A stretch of DNA of 6,542 nt from Pseudomonadota bacterium. GTDB lineage: Bacteria; Pseudomonadota; Gammaproteobacteria; Enterobacterales; Enterobacteriaceae. The DNA is taken from assembly GCA_023425455.1 (NCBI GenBank), contig JAFACP010000206.1, positions 1 to 6,542 of the forward strand, written 5' to 3'. The notes beneath the pieces are model-generated. The model did not search any database, was not told the origin of the DNA, and saw nothing but the letters and a program-made list of their open reading frames with translations. Made by a program: the position numbers and the translations under genes. Positions 1-6,542 of the stretch are shown piece by piece (within the stretch, counting starts at the first letter, position 1; every line of letters begins with the position of its first letter).

Positions 1-133
1 CATCTTGCGGATCGATCGGGTGCGCATCCACGCCACCTTCACGCAGACCCGCCAGCACTGCCGCGCCAGAATTCAGGGAGACTTCGCGTTCAGCTGAGGT
101 GCCGCCAGACAGGACCGCAATTTTATCAGCCAT
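1..133 (-). CDS. ddlB: D-alanine--D-alanine ligase B, 5' end only
   Basis: This is the N-terminal 44 codons of a cytoplasmic ATP-grasp ligase that joins two D-alanines to make the dipeptide which MurF adds to the peptidoglycan precursor. The gene runs off the low-coordinate end. The visible protein starts [20 protein letters not shown], which carries the glycine-rich [11 protein letters not shown] signature of the Ddl N-terminal domain; Glu15 corresponds to the D-Ala-contacting glutamate known from E. coli DdlB. The ATG is supported by the overlap of 8 nt with the murC stop codon and by an AGGAGG ribosome binding site 9 nt upstream, inside murC. Its place directly after murC matches the E. 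coli dcw order and distinguishes it from the unlinked paralogue ddlA. The ATP-binding domains lie outside the window, so activity cannot be judged here. Confidence 0.96.
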   Translation of the reverse strand, partial: MADKIAVLSGGTSAEREVSLNSGAAVLAGLREGGVDAHPIDPQD

Positions 134-1601
134 GGCGCTCGTCCTCCTGAGTTTGCGGCTTCAGTTTGATTTCGGCTAAGGTACGGGCGATTTTGCCGAT
201 ATTTCCCGCACCCTGAACCAGAATCAAATCGTTGCCGGTCAACACCGGCGCCAAAATATCAGCCGCCAGCGCCGGGTCAGAAACCAAAATCGGGTCCACT
301 TTTCCACGACCGCGAATGGTACGACACAAAGAACGGCTGTCCGCGCCAGGGATCGGCGTTTCACCGGCAGAGTAAACATCCAGCATCAGCAGGGTATCGA
401 CCTGGGAGAGCACGCTGGCAAAATCGTCATACAGATCGCGGGTGCGCGTGAAACGGTGCGGCTGGAAGACCATCACCAGATTTTTATCCGGCCAGCCCGC
501 CCGCGCCGCCTTGATGGTTGCATCCACCTCAGTAGGGTGATGCCCATAGTCATCGACCAGCATTGCGGTGCCAGCTTTGCCATTGACGTTTTCCAGAGGA
601 AACTCGCCGAGAAAATCGAAGCGTCGTCCTGTTCCCTGGAAACTTTCCAGCGCACGCAGAATCGCATCATCATCGATGCCTTCTTCCGTCGCCACCGCAA
701 CGGCCGCCGCTGCGTTCAGGGCATTGTGACGTCCCGGCGCGTTGAGGGTAACGTGCAGCAGCTCTTTGTCCTGACGCGCGAGCGTGAAATGCCCCTGTGC
801 GCCGGTCTGGGTGTACTCTTCCACCCGAACATCAGCATCTTCGCTAAAACCGTAAGTCGTAATCTGACGCCCGACGCGCGGCAGCAGCTCGCGGATCACC
901 GGATCGTCAACGCACATTACCGCACGACCATAAAACGGCAAATTGTGCAGGAAATTAATAAACGTCTGCTTTAAATTTTCGAAGTCACCCTGGTAGGTGT
1001 CCATATGGTCGGCTTCGATGTTGGTGACAATCGCCACCATCGGCTGCAGATGCAGGAACGACGCATCGCTCTCATCGGCTTCCGCGATCAGATAACGGCT
1101 ATGCCCCAGACGCGCGTGCACACCCGCCGCTTTCACCAGACCACCGTTAACGAAGGTGGGATCGAGGCCCGCTTCAGCATAAATGCTCGATACCATGGCG
1201 GTGGTCGTGGTCTTGCCGTGCGTCCCGGCAACCGCAATGCCGTGACGGAAACGCATCAGTTCTGCCAGCATTTCCGCGCGACGAATGACCGGAATACGCG
1301 CCTCATGCGCCGCCACAATTTCCGGGTTATCGGCAGAGATTGCGCTGGAGACCACCACCACGCTCGCATCGCGCACATTTTCCGGGCGATGATTAAAATA
1401 GATAGTCGCCCCAAGCGACGCCAGCTGCTGCGTAACAGGGTTTGGCGCCAGATCAGAACCGCTGATCTGGTAACCTTCGTTAGCTAACACTTCGGCAATA
1501 CCGCCCATGCCCGCACCACCGATGCCGACAAAGTGAATGTGCCGGACGCGACGCATCTCGGGCACAATTGAACGCAGTTTCGCCAGTTGTTGTGTATTCA
1601 T
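126..1601 (-). CDS. murC: UDP-N-acetylmuramate--L-alanine ligase MurC
   Basis: MurC is the cytoplasmic ligase that uses ATP to attach L-alanine to UDP-MurNAc, the first amino acid of the stem peptide. The 491 residues equal the E. coli length. The N-terminal UDP-binding domain has the glycine loop GIGGAGMGG (26-34). The central ATPase domain has the P-loop GTHGKTTT (126-133, Lys130), EADESD (Glu174 for magnesium) and NIEADHMD (His199). The C-terminal domain supplies RHNALN (Asn293, Asn296), GRRFD (Arg327) and DDYGHHPTE (Asp351). These are the invariant residues known for the Mur ligase family, and none is missing. The gene follows murG after 60 nt, the only clear gap in the cluster, and overlaps ddlB by 8 nt. 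The ATG gives the family's usual N-terminus ([10 protein letters not shown]), but no good Shine-Dalgarno sequence lies just before it, which is odd beside its neighbours. Confidence 0.98.
   Translation of the reverse strand: MNTQQLAKLRSIVPEMRRVRHIHFVGIGGAGMGGIAEVLANEGYQISGSDLAPNPVTQQLASLGATIYFNHRPENVRDASVVVVSSAISADNPEIVAAHEARIPVIRRAEMLAELMRFRHGIAVAGTHGKTTTTAMVSSIYAEAGLDPTFVNGGLVKAAGVHARLGHSRYLIAEADESDASFLHLQPMVAIVTNIEADHMDTYQGDFENLKQTFINFLHNLPFYGRAVMCVDDPVIRELLPRVGRQITTYGFSEDADVRVEEYTQTGAQGHFTLARQDKELLHVTLNAPGRHNALNAAAAVAVATEEGIDDDAILRALESFQGTGRRFDFLGEFPLENVNGKAGTAMLVDDYGHHPTEVDATIKAARAGWPDKNLVMVFQPHRFTRTRDLYDDFASVLSQVDTLLMLDVYSAGETPIPGADSRSLCRTIRGRGKVDPILVSDPALAADILAPVLTGNDLILVQGAGNIGKIARTLAEIKLKPQTQEDERHG
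143..148 (-). promoter_or_regulatory. ribosome binding site of ddlB
   Basis: AGGAGG on the minus strand, 9 nt before the ddlB ATG and embedded in the last codons of murC. It is a full match to the anti-Shine-Dalgarno core and fixes the ddlB start. Ribosomes finishing murC eight bases past this start could also reinitiate here. Confidence 0.8.
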
Positions 1602-1625
1602 TATCTAAACGCCATCGACTACTTC

Positions 1626-1656
1626 AAAAAAATTCGTGCAGCGCAACACGCGCTGC
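1626..1656 (-). terminator. terminator-like hairpin in the murG-murC gap (possible attenuator)
   Basis: On the minus strand the arm GCAGCGC, a GTGTT loop and the arm GCGCTGC form a perfect 7-bp, GC-rich stem (1638-1656). After a 5-nt spacer (ACGAA) comes a run of seven T (1626-1632). This starts 5 nt after the murG stop codon and is the layout of a Rho-independent terminator, in the direction of transcription. The short stem and the spacer before the T-run suggest weak or partial termination, or a pause or processing site, since murC downstream is essential and no clear strong promoter for it is seen. Function is inferred from sequence only. Confidence 0.4.
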
Positions 1657-1661
1657 GAGGG

Positions 1662-2726
1662 TTAAGCCTGGGCTGCCAGACTCACTTCGTTTGCCACCCG
1701 CTCCGTTGCATCCGGGATAGCGGTCGCGCGCGCGCGTTGCGCCATCTCGAGTAATACTTCCCGGTTCCAGCCCGCCAGGGTGGTGGCGACCGCGTCGGCG
1801 GTGAATTGCGGCTGCTCAAATATTTTTGCGGCGCCGGCCTTTTCAAGCGGCAACGCATTCCAGTACTGCTGTCTGTCCTTGTGCTGGAATGGCACAAACA
1901 GGGCAGGTAACCCTGCGGCGGCGATCTCACTCACCGTCAACGCGCCGGAGCGACAGACCACGACATCGGCCCATGCATAAGCGGCAGCCATGTCATCGAT
2001 AAATTCGGTAACCTTATGCTGCGGCTGACCTTCATCGGCGTAAGCCTGCTCAACCGTTTGCTGAGCGCCCTTGCCGCTTTGATGCCAGATAGTGATGGCA
2101 TCACCCAGCTGTGCAGCAACCTGCGGCATCGTCTGGTTCAAAATACGGGCCCCCTGGGAGCCGCCGACCACCAGCACACGTACCGCGCCTTCCCGTCCCT
2201 TCAGACGCTCATCTGGCAACGGCAGCGCCAGCACATCCACGCGCACCGGGTTACCCACAACGTCAGCCTGCGCAAACGCCCCGGGGAATGCCTGCATCAC
2301 TTTGGTGGCGATTTTCGCCAGCCACTTGTTGGTCAACCCGGCAATACCGTTCTGCTCATGCAGGACAACAGGAATACCCAGCGACCACGCCGCCAGTCCG
2401 CCGGGGCCGGATACGTAGCCGCCCATCCCCAGAACGACATCGGGCTTAAAGCGTTTCATCAGGGCACGTGCCTGGCGCCAGGCGTTAAAAATACGCACAG
2501 GCGCGAGAAGCTGCGCCTTCAGCCCTTTTCCACGCAGGCCTGAAATACGAATAAAGTCGATCTCAATACCGTGTTTCGGCACCAGACCGGCTTCCATGCG
2601 ATCCGCGGTTCCCAGCCAGCGTACCTGCCAGCCCTGCGCCATTAAATGGTGCGCAACCGCCAGCCCTGGGAACACATGCCCGCCGGTACCGCCAGCCATC
2701 ACCATTAACCGCTTCGGTTGATTCAT
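1662..2726 (-). CDS. murG: UDP-GlcNAc:lipid I GlcNAc transferase MurG
   Basis: MurG is a peripheral inner-membrane GT-B (family GT28) glycosyltransferase that moves GlcNAc from UDP-GlcNAc to lipid I, making lipid II. At 354 residues it is one shorter than E. coli MurG as I recall it, because the N-terminus reads MNQPKRLM. The N-terminal acceptor domain has the loops GGTGGH (12-17) and [11 protein letters not shown] (100-110); the hydrophobic and basic stretch around residues 72-92 fits the membrane-contact patch. The C-terminal donor domain has GGSQGA (188-193), [17 protein letters not shown] (258-274) and [13 protein letters not shown] (279-291), which bind UDP-GlcNAc in the family. The ATG shares an ATGA overlap with the ftsW stop and has GAGG 6 nt upstream. 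A nearby family alternative such as a macrolide glycosyltransferase is ruled out by context and the full motif set. Confidence 0.98.
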   Translation of the reverse strand: MNQPKRLMVMAGGTGGHVFPGLAVAHHLMAQGWQVRWLGTADRMEAGLVPKHGIEIDFIRISGLRGKGLKAQLLAPVRIFNAWRQARALMKRFKPDVVLGMGGYVSGPGGLAAWSLGIPVVLHEQNGIAGLTNKWLAKIATKVMQAFPGAFAQADVVGNPVRVDVLALPLPDERLKGREGAVRVLVVGGSQGARILNQTMPQVAAQLGDAITIWHQSGKGAQQTVEQAYADEGQPQHKVTEFIDDMAAAYAWADVVVCRSGALTVSEIAAAGLPALFVPFQHKDRQQYWNALPLEKAGAAKIFEQPQFTADAVATTLAGWNREVLLEMAQRARATAIPDATERVANEVSLAAQA

Positions 2727-3967
2727 CGTGAACCTCGTGTAAACGCCTGGGCTTTTTCCAGACGCGTCTCATAATCGATGCGCAATAAAAACATGATCGC
2801 CGTCGACATAATCAACAGGCTGGAGCCACCGTAACTGATTAACGGCAGCGTCAGACCTTTGGTCGGCAGCATACCCGCTGCAGCCCCGACGTTAACCAAC
2901 GCCTGGAAGCTAAACCAGATGCCAATTGAGCAGGCCAGAAAACCGGAGAAACGGTGATCGATTTCCAGCGCCTTTCGGCCAATCGACATGGCGCGGAAAG
3001 CGACGAAGAATACCATTAATAACGCTAATACCACACCGATATAACCCAGCTCCTCGGCAATAATGGAGAAGATGAAGTCGGTGTGCGCTTCCGGTAAATA
3101 CTCAAGTTTTTGTACTGAATTCCCCAGACCTTGTCCCCAGAGCTCACCGCGACCAAAGGCCATAAGCGACTGCGTCAGCTGGTAGCCGCTACCGAAGGGA
3201 TCTTCCCACGGGTTCCAGAAAGAGGTCACGCGGCGGATACGATAAGGCTCAGCGAGGATCAGCAGTACAACGGCGGAAATGCCCATGCCGATGATAGCGA
3301 TGAACTGCCACAGCTTCGCGCCAGCAAGGAACAACATCGCCAGCGTAGTGACGAACAGCACGACCACGGTCCCCAGGTCAGGCTGCGCCAGCAGCAGAAC
3401 CGCCAGCACCAGAATCACCCCCATCGGTTTTAAGAAGCCGCGAAGGTTGTTGCGCACCTCATCCACTTTACGTACCAGGTAGTTCGCCAGATAGCAGAAC
3501 AGCGAAAGCTTGGTGAACTCTGCAGGCTGGATACGTAGCGGGCCAAACGCAATCCAGCGCGATGCACCGTTAACGGAACTGCCAACCACCAGTACAATCA
3601 GCAGCATGATGATTGATGCAATCAGCATTGCCGTGCTGTAGCGCTGCCAGAACTCCATCGGCAGGCGTAGCGTCACCAGCGCCAGACAGAACGCCAGAAT
3701 GATGTACAGGCCATCGCGTTTAGCAAACAGGAAAGGATCGTTCGCCAGCCTCTGCCCTACGGGCATTGATGCGGAGGTCACCATGATAAAACCTACAGCC
3801 GCCAGCCCCATCGTCAGCCAGAACAGCGTGCGATCGTACATGATCAGGCTGTCGTTATCCTTCTGGCGAGAGCCCATCACCCAGCCTTTAAGCGCCGCAA
3901 ACAGCCACGCCAGGATCCCAAATCCTGGCAGACGCGGCATTCTCAGGCGGGGGAGAGATAAACGCAT
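2723..3967 (-). CDS. ftsW: Septal peptidoglycan glycosyltransferase FtsW
   Basis: FtsW is the inner-membrane SEDS-family polymerase that links lipid II into glycan strands at the division septum, working with the transpeptidase FtsI (PBP3) and activated through FtsQLB and FtsN. The 414 residues equal the E. coli length. A basic cytoplasmic N-terminus ([15 protein letters not shown]) is followed by about ten hydrophobic membrane segments. SEDS landmarks are NGASRWI (133-139), RIQPAE (145-150), AQPDLGT (194-200), the large extracytoplasmic loop with EAHTDFIF (293-300), where Asp297 is the catalytic aspartate in E. coli numbering, and [14 protein letters not shown] (371-384). RodA and SpoVE are the related alternatives; position between murD and murG in the dcw cluster settles FtsW. 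Its ATG overlaps the murD stop by one base (TGATG), with AAGGAG 8 nt upstream; its own stop overlaps murG as ATGA. Confidence 0.98.
   Translation of the reverse strand: MRLSLPRLRMPRLPGFGILAWLFAALKGWVMGSRQKDNDSLIMYDRTLFWLTMGLAAVGFIMVTSASMPVGQRLANDPFLFAKRDGLYIILAFCLALVTLRLPMEFWQRYSTAMLIASIIMLLIVLVVGSSVNGASRWIAFGPLRIQPAEFTKLSLFCYLANYLVRKVDEVRNNLRGFLKPMGVILVLAVLLLAQPDLGTVVVLFVTTLAMLFLAGAKLWQFIAIIGMGISAVVLLILAEPYRIRRVTSFWNPWEDPFGSGYQLTQSLMAFGRGELWGQGLGNSVQKLEYLPEAHTDFIFSIIAEELGYIGVVLALLMVFFVAFRAMSIGRKALEIDHRFSGFLACSIGIWFSFQALVNVGAAAGMLPTKGLTLPLISYGGSSLLIMSTAIMFLLRIDYETRLEKAQAFTRGSR
2733..2736 (-). promoter_or_regulatory. ribosome binding site of murG
   Basis: GAGG on the minus strand, 6 nt before the murG ATG and inside the ftsW codons for Arg-Gly. 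It is moderate in strength; the ATGA stop-start overlap with ftsW probably adds translational coupling. Confidence 0.6.
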
Positions 3968-5283
3968 CAGCCTAACTCCTTCGCCAGGCGGGTAAATACA
4001 TCACCACGCTGTTCGAAATTCTTGAATTGATCGAGGCTGGCGCAGGCCGGAGAGAGCAGCACCATATCGCCGGCTTTCACCCGCGGCGCGATCAGCTTCA
4101 TCGCCTGTTCCATTGTTTCGGTTTGCTCAGCAATATCCGGACGCAGTTCAGCCAGCTCACCACCGTCACGGCCAAAACAGTAGAGACGGATGTTATCGCC
4201 GGCGAGATAACGCTTGAGCGAGGAAAAATCGGCCGATTTACCGTCGCCACCCAATAACAGATGCAGTGTGCCTTCAACATGCAAGCCGTTCAGCGCGGCC
4301 TCAGTGCTCCCCACGTTGGTCGCTTTGGAGTCATTGATCCAGCGTACGCCGTTATGCTCCAGCGCCAGCTGGAAGCGATGTGCCAGCCCCGTAAAGGTAG
4401 TTAACGCCTGCAGGCTGGATGAACGCGGCAACCCCACGGCGTCCGCCAGCGCCAGCGCGGCCAGCGCATTGGTGTAGTTATGCTGTCCGGAAAGCTTCAT
4501 CTCTTTCACATTCAGCACTTTTTCCCCTTTCACGCGCAGCCAGGTTTCTCCCTGCTGACGGTTCAGGTGGTAATCACCCATGGTGATACCAAAGCTGATG
4601 CAACGTTCATCCGCTCCCCGTACCGGCATGGTCAACGCATCATCCGCATTCACCACGCACACGCGGGCATTTTCATAGATGCGTAGTTTGGCCGCACGGT
4701 ACTGCTGCAGACCAAACGGATAGCGATCCATATGATCTTCCGTTACGTTGAGGATCGTCGCAGCCGCAGCATGAAGACTGGTGGTGGTTTCCAGCTGGAA
4801 GCTTGAAAGTTCAAGCACATACAGCTCGCAGTCGTGATCCAGCAGCATCAGCGCGGGCAGACCAATATTGCCGCCAACGCCCACGTTCATTCCGGCAGCT
4901 TTCGCCATTTCACCGACCAGCGTGGTAACCGTGCTTTTCCCGTTTGAACCGGTAATGGCGATCACCGGCGCCTGCGCTTCACGGCAAAACAGCTCGATAT
5001 CACCGACAATTTCCACGCCAGCGTCCGCAGCGGCACTCAGTGAAGGATGCGCCAGCGCCATTCCCGGGCTTGCGACAATCAGATCGGCTGCCAGCAGCCA
5101 GTCGTCATTCAGACCCCCAAGGTGGCGTTCAACCTGTTCCGGTAGCTTGTCCAGACCCGGCGGAGAAACACGCGTATCCATCACGCGCGGCGTCACGCCG
5201 CGGGCGAGGAAACAGTCCACGCAGGAAAGGCCTGTCAGACCTAACCCGATGATAACGACTTTTTTACCCTGGTAATCTGCCAT
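3967..5283 (-). CDS. murD: UDP-MurNAc-L-alanine--D-glutamate ligase MurD
   Basis: MurD is the cytoplasmic, ATP-driven ligase that adds D-glutamate to UDP-MurNAc-L-Ala, the second step of stem-peptide assembly. The 438 residues equal the E. coli length. The N-terminal UDP-binding domain opens with [13 protein letters not shown] (9-21). The central ATPase domain has the P-loop GSNGKST (112-118), LELSSFQ with Glu158, TEDHMDRY with His184, and YRAAKLRIY with Lys199, the lysine that is carboxylated in E. coli MurD. The C-terminal domain has GQHNYTNA (Asn269, Asn272), Arg303 and WINDSKATN (Asp318). Literature numbers for E. coli are one lower because the initiator Met is not counted. The segment around Arg303 reads LAHRFQ, where I recall LPHRFE in E. 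coli. The gene starts 2 nt after mraY and ends overlapping ftsW by 1 nt. A GAAGG lies 10 nt before the ATG. Confidence 0.98.
   Translation of the reverse strand: MADYQGKKVVIIGLGLTGLSCVDCFLARGVTPRVMDTRVSPPGLDKLPEQVERHLGGLNDDWLLAADLIVASPGMALAHPSLSAAADAGVEIVGDIELFCREAQAPVIAITGSNGKSTVTTLVGEMAKAAGMNVGVGGNIGLPALMLLDHDCELYVLELSSFQLETTTSLHAAAATILNVTEDHMDRYPFGLQQYRAAKLRIYENARVCVVNADDALTMPVRGADERCISFGITMGDYHLNRQQGETWLRVKGEKVLNVKEMKLSGQHNYTNALAALALADAVGLPRSSSLQALTTFTGLAHRFQLALEHNGVRWINDSKATNVGSTEAALNGLHVEGTLHLLLGGDGKSADFSSLKRYLAGDNIRLYCFGRDGGELAELRPDIAEQTETMEQAMKLIAPRVKAGDMVLLSPACASLDQFKNFEQRGDVFTRLAKELG
3976..3981 (-). promoter_or_regulatory. ribosome binding site of ftsW
   Basis: AAGGAG on the minus strand, 8 nt before the ftsW ATG and formed by the murD codons for Lys-Glu near its C-terminus. 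It is strong and well placed, and supports this ATG, which gives the long basic N-terminal tail, over the Met codons at residues 10 and 31. Confidence 0.75.
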
Positions 5284-5285
5284 GA

Positions 5286-6368
5286 TTAACGTACCTTCAG
5301 CGTTGCCAGGCCAATCAGCACCAGCATCAGCGAAATAATCCAGAAGCGCACAATAACGCGCGGTTCCGGCCAGCCTTTCAGTTCATAGTGGTGGTGAATC
5401 GGCGCCATCCGGAAGATGCGCTGACCGCGCAGCTTGAAGGAGCCGACCTGCAAAATCACCGACAGCGTTTCCACGACAAACACCCCGCCCATAATCACCA
5501 GCAGGAACTCCTGACGCAGTAACACCGCGATAATGCCTAACGCACCGCCCAGTGCCAGCGAACCGACATCGCCCATAAAGACCTGAGCCGGATAGGTGTT
5601 AAACCACAGGAAGCCGAGACCCGCGCCGACGATTGCCGTACAGACGATCACCAGCTCACCCGCATGACGCAAATAGGGAATGTGCAGGTAGTTAGCAAAG
5701 TTCATGTTACCGGTCGCCCACGCCACCAGCGCAAAGCCAGCCGCAACGAAGACGGTTGGCATAATCGCCAGGCCATCCAGGCCGTCCGTCAGGTTAACGG
5801 CGTTGCCGGTCCCGACAATCACGAAATAGGCCAGCAGGATATAGAGCACGCCGAGCTGAGGCATAATGTCCTTGAAGAACGGCACCACCAGCTCTGTCGC
5901 CGGTGTATCTTTACCTGCCAGATACAGCGCAAACGCAACGCCCAGCGCGATCACCGACATCCAGAAATACTTCCAGCGCGCGATCAGACCTTTGGTATCC
6001 TTACGCACCACTTTGCGGTAGTCATCGACAAAACCGATCACCCCGTAGCCCACCAGCACCACCAGCACGCACCAGACGTACGGGTTAGAGGGATAGGCCC
6101 ACAGCAGCACAGAGACCACGATAGCGGTCAGGATCATGATCCCGCCCATGGTCGGCGTGCCGCGTTTGCTAAAGTGCGACTCCGGACCGTCGTTACGCAC
6201 AACCTGGCCAAAAGAGAGTTTTTGCAGACGGGCAATCATGCGCGGGCCCATCCACAACGAGATGAACAGCGCAGTCAGCAGGCTGACAATGGCGCGAAAC
6301 GTCAGATAGGAAAAGACGTTAAAGCCTGAATAATATTTGACCAAATGTTCGGCCAGCCACACTAACAT
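5286..6368 (-). CDS. mraY: Phospho-MurNAc-pentapeptide transferase MraY (translocase I)
   Basis: MraY is the inner-membrane enzyme that transfers phospho-MurNAc-pentapeptide from its UDP carrier to undecaprenyl phosphate, giving lipid I and UMP. The 360 residues equal the E. coli length, and the sequence alternates about ten hydrophobic segments with short polar loops, as in known MraY structures. Landmarks on the cytoplasmic side are [19 protein letters not shown] (58-76), GFVDDYRK (Asp115, Asp116), [13 protein letters not shown] (189-201), FMGDVGS (Asp267, magnesium site) and PIHHHYE (323-329). It belongs to the same superfamily as WecA, but the HHHYE loop and the cluster position make it MraY. 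The ATG overlaps the murF stop by 7 nt and has AGGAG 8 nt upstream; the TAA is 2 nt before murD. Pro170 and Phe288, sites of known E. coli mutations that block phage phiX174 lysis protein E, are unchanged. Confidence 0.98.
   Translation of the reverse strand: MLVWLAEHLVKYYSGFNVFSYLTFRAIVSLLTALFISLWMGPRMIARLQKLSFGQVVRNDGPESHFSKRGTPTMGGIMILTAIVVSVLLWAYPSNPYVWCVLVVLVGYGVIGFVDDYRKVVRKDTKGLIARWKYFWMSVIALGVAFALYLAGKDTPATELVVPFFKDIMPQLGVLYILLAYFVIVGTGNAVNLTDGLDGLAIMPTVFVAAGFALVAWATGNMNFANYLHIPYLRHAGELVIVCTAIVGAGLGFLWFNTYPAQVFMGDVGSLALGGALGIIAVLLRQEFLLVIMGGVFVVETLSVILQVGSFKLRGQRIFRMAPIHHHYELKGWPEPRVIVRFWIISLMLVLIGLATLKVR
5294..5298 (-). promoter_or_regulatory. ribosome binding site of murD
   Basis: GAAGG on the minus strand, 10 nt before the murD ATG, within the last codons of mraY. 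The spacing is long but workable, and the 2-nt gap after the mraY TAA favours coupled reinitiation. Confidence 0.55.
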
Positions 6369-6542
6369 GTCCCGTTCTCCTGTAATGCGTGCACCACCTC
6401 TTCCATGGCGGCACTACGTGAACCTTTCACTAACACAGTCACAATTTGTTTTTCTGTCATCAACGTTTTAAGACGCGCTATCAGGGCCGCTTTATCAGCA
6501 AAATGCTCACCAACGCCGCTGGCCTGCGCAATAGCCTGGCTC
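6362..6542 (-). CDS. murF: UDP-MurNAc-tripeptide--D-Ala-D-Ala ligase MurF, 3' end only
   Basis: Only the last 59 codons and the TAG stop are present; the gene continues past the high-coordinate edge and is too incomplete for a six-frame search to label. Translation from 6541 gives a C-terminus with [28 protein letters not shown] and a final ALQENGTC. I recognise this as the end of the C-terminal ligase domain of enterobacterial MurF, whose usual length is about 452 residues. MurF is a cytoplasmic ligase that adds the D-Ala-D-Ala dipeptide (made by Ddl) to UDP-MurNAc-tripeptide, completing the pentapeptide that MraY uses. It overlaps mraY by 7 nt (ATGTTAG). The P-loop and catalytic residues lie outside the window, so intactness cannot be judged. 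Confidence 0.95.
   Translation of the reverse strand, partial: SQAIAQASGVGEHFADKAALIARLKTLMTEKQIVTVLVKGSRSAAMEEVVHALQENGTC
6377..6381 (-). promoter_or_regulatory. ribosome binding site of mraY
   Basis: AGGAG on the minus strand, 8 nt before the mraY ATG, within the murF codons for Leu-Gln-Glu. It is strong and fixes the mraY start inside the murF 3' end. Confidence 0.75.

Noticed and set aside
456..974. Open frame of 172 codons on the plus strand, antisense to murC.
   Set aside because: Low-complexity Arg/His-rich translation with no motif; fully covered by the conserved MurC reading frame. The same applies to the antisense frame at 1005-1487.
2016..2543. Open frame of 175 codons on the plus strand, antisense to murG, with two more overlapping plus-strand frames at 2092-2449.
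   Set aside because: Three plus-strand frames overlapping in the same place show that stop codons are simply scarce in this GC-rich stretch; none has a recognisable motif and MurG is intact.
4192..4211. Inverted repeat GTTATC / GATAAC around a short GC palindrome in murD.
   Set aside because: The arms are only 6 bp and the centre can pair in competing ways; repeats of this size are expected by chance in several kilobases of coding sequence.
4801..4816. Inverted repeat GCTTGAA / TTCAAGC with a 2-nt centre inside murD.
   Set aside because: It encodes the invariant LELSS segment around catalytic Glu158, so the repeat follows from the protein; a 2-nt loop also makes a poor RNA hairpin. No operator is expected there.
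5664..6329. Open frame of 221 codons on the plus strand, antisense to mraY.
   Set aside because: It lies wholly inside mraY, whose every landmark is intact. Its product is rich in His, Arg and Gln with no recognisable domain or membrane pattern, as expected for the complement of a Leu/Val/Ala/Gly-rich membrane gene.
1..6542. Search for mobile elements, CRISPR arrays, RNA genes and inserted accessory genes.
   Set aside because: Six intact or edge-cut dcw genes plus murF fill the window with one 60-nt gap; no terminal repeats, repeat arrays, tRNA-like folds or foreign reading frames were found.

Overview
The window is an internal piece of the dcw (mra) division and cell-wall cluster of a member of the Enterobacteriaceae, read on the minus strand throughout. 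The gene order, in transcription order from high to low coordinates, is murF (3' end) - mraY - murD - ftsW - murG - murC - ddlB (5' end). This is the order known from Escherichia coli. Protein lengths (MraY 360, MurD 438, FtsW 414, MurG 354, MurC 491) match or nearly match the E. coli proteins as I remember them. The MurG N-terminus (MNQPKRLM) and scattered substitutions argue against E. coli itself. A relative such as Enterobacter, Lelliottia or Leclercia fits, but I cannot fix the genus from these proteins alone.

Layout: 6362-6542 is the last 59 codons of murF; 5286-6368 mraY; 3967-5283 murD; 2723-3967 ftsW; 1662-2726 murG; 1602-1661 a 60-nt gap, the only real intergenic space; 126-1601 murC; 1-133 the first 44 codons of ddlB. 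Every other junction is an overlap or a 2-nt gap, and Shine-Dalgarno sequences sit inside the preceding gene, so the genes are almost certainly co-transcribed and translationally coupled. No RNA gene, insertion sequence, CRISPR array or foreign island was seen.

The genes form one pathway. MurC (L-Ala), MurD (D-Glu) and MurF (D-Ala-D-Ala, made by DdlB) build UDP-MurNAc-pentapeptide in the cytoplasm. MraY moves phospho-MurNAc-pentapeptide to undecaprenyl phosphate to give lipid I. MurG adds GlcNAc to give lipid II. FtsW polymerises lipid II at the division septum. All invariant Mur-ligase residues and the catalytic aspartates of MraY and FtsW that I could locate are present, so every full-length gene looks functional.

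This is a deeply conserved housekeeping region and I do not see a novel system in it. The points worth a second look are the murG-murC gap (a terminator-like hairpin with a T-tract, a four-codon leader ORF and a promoter-like element at the murC start, where a good ribosome binding site is missing), a perfect 9-bp inverted repeat early in murC, and a cluster of Chi octamers in mraY.
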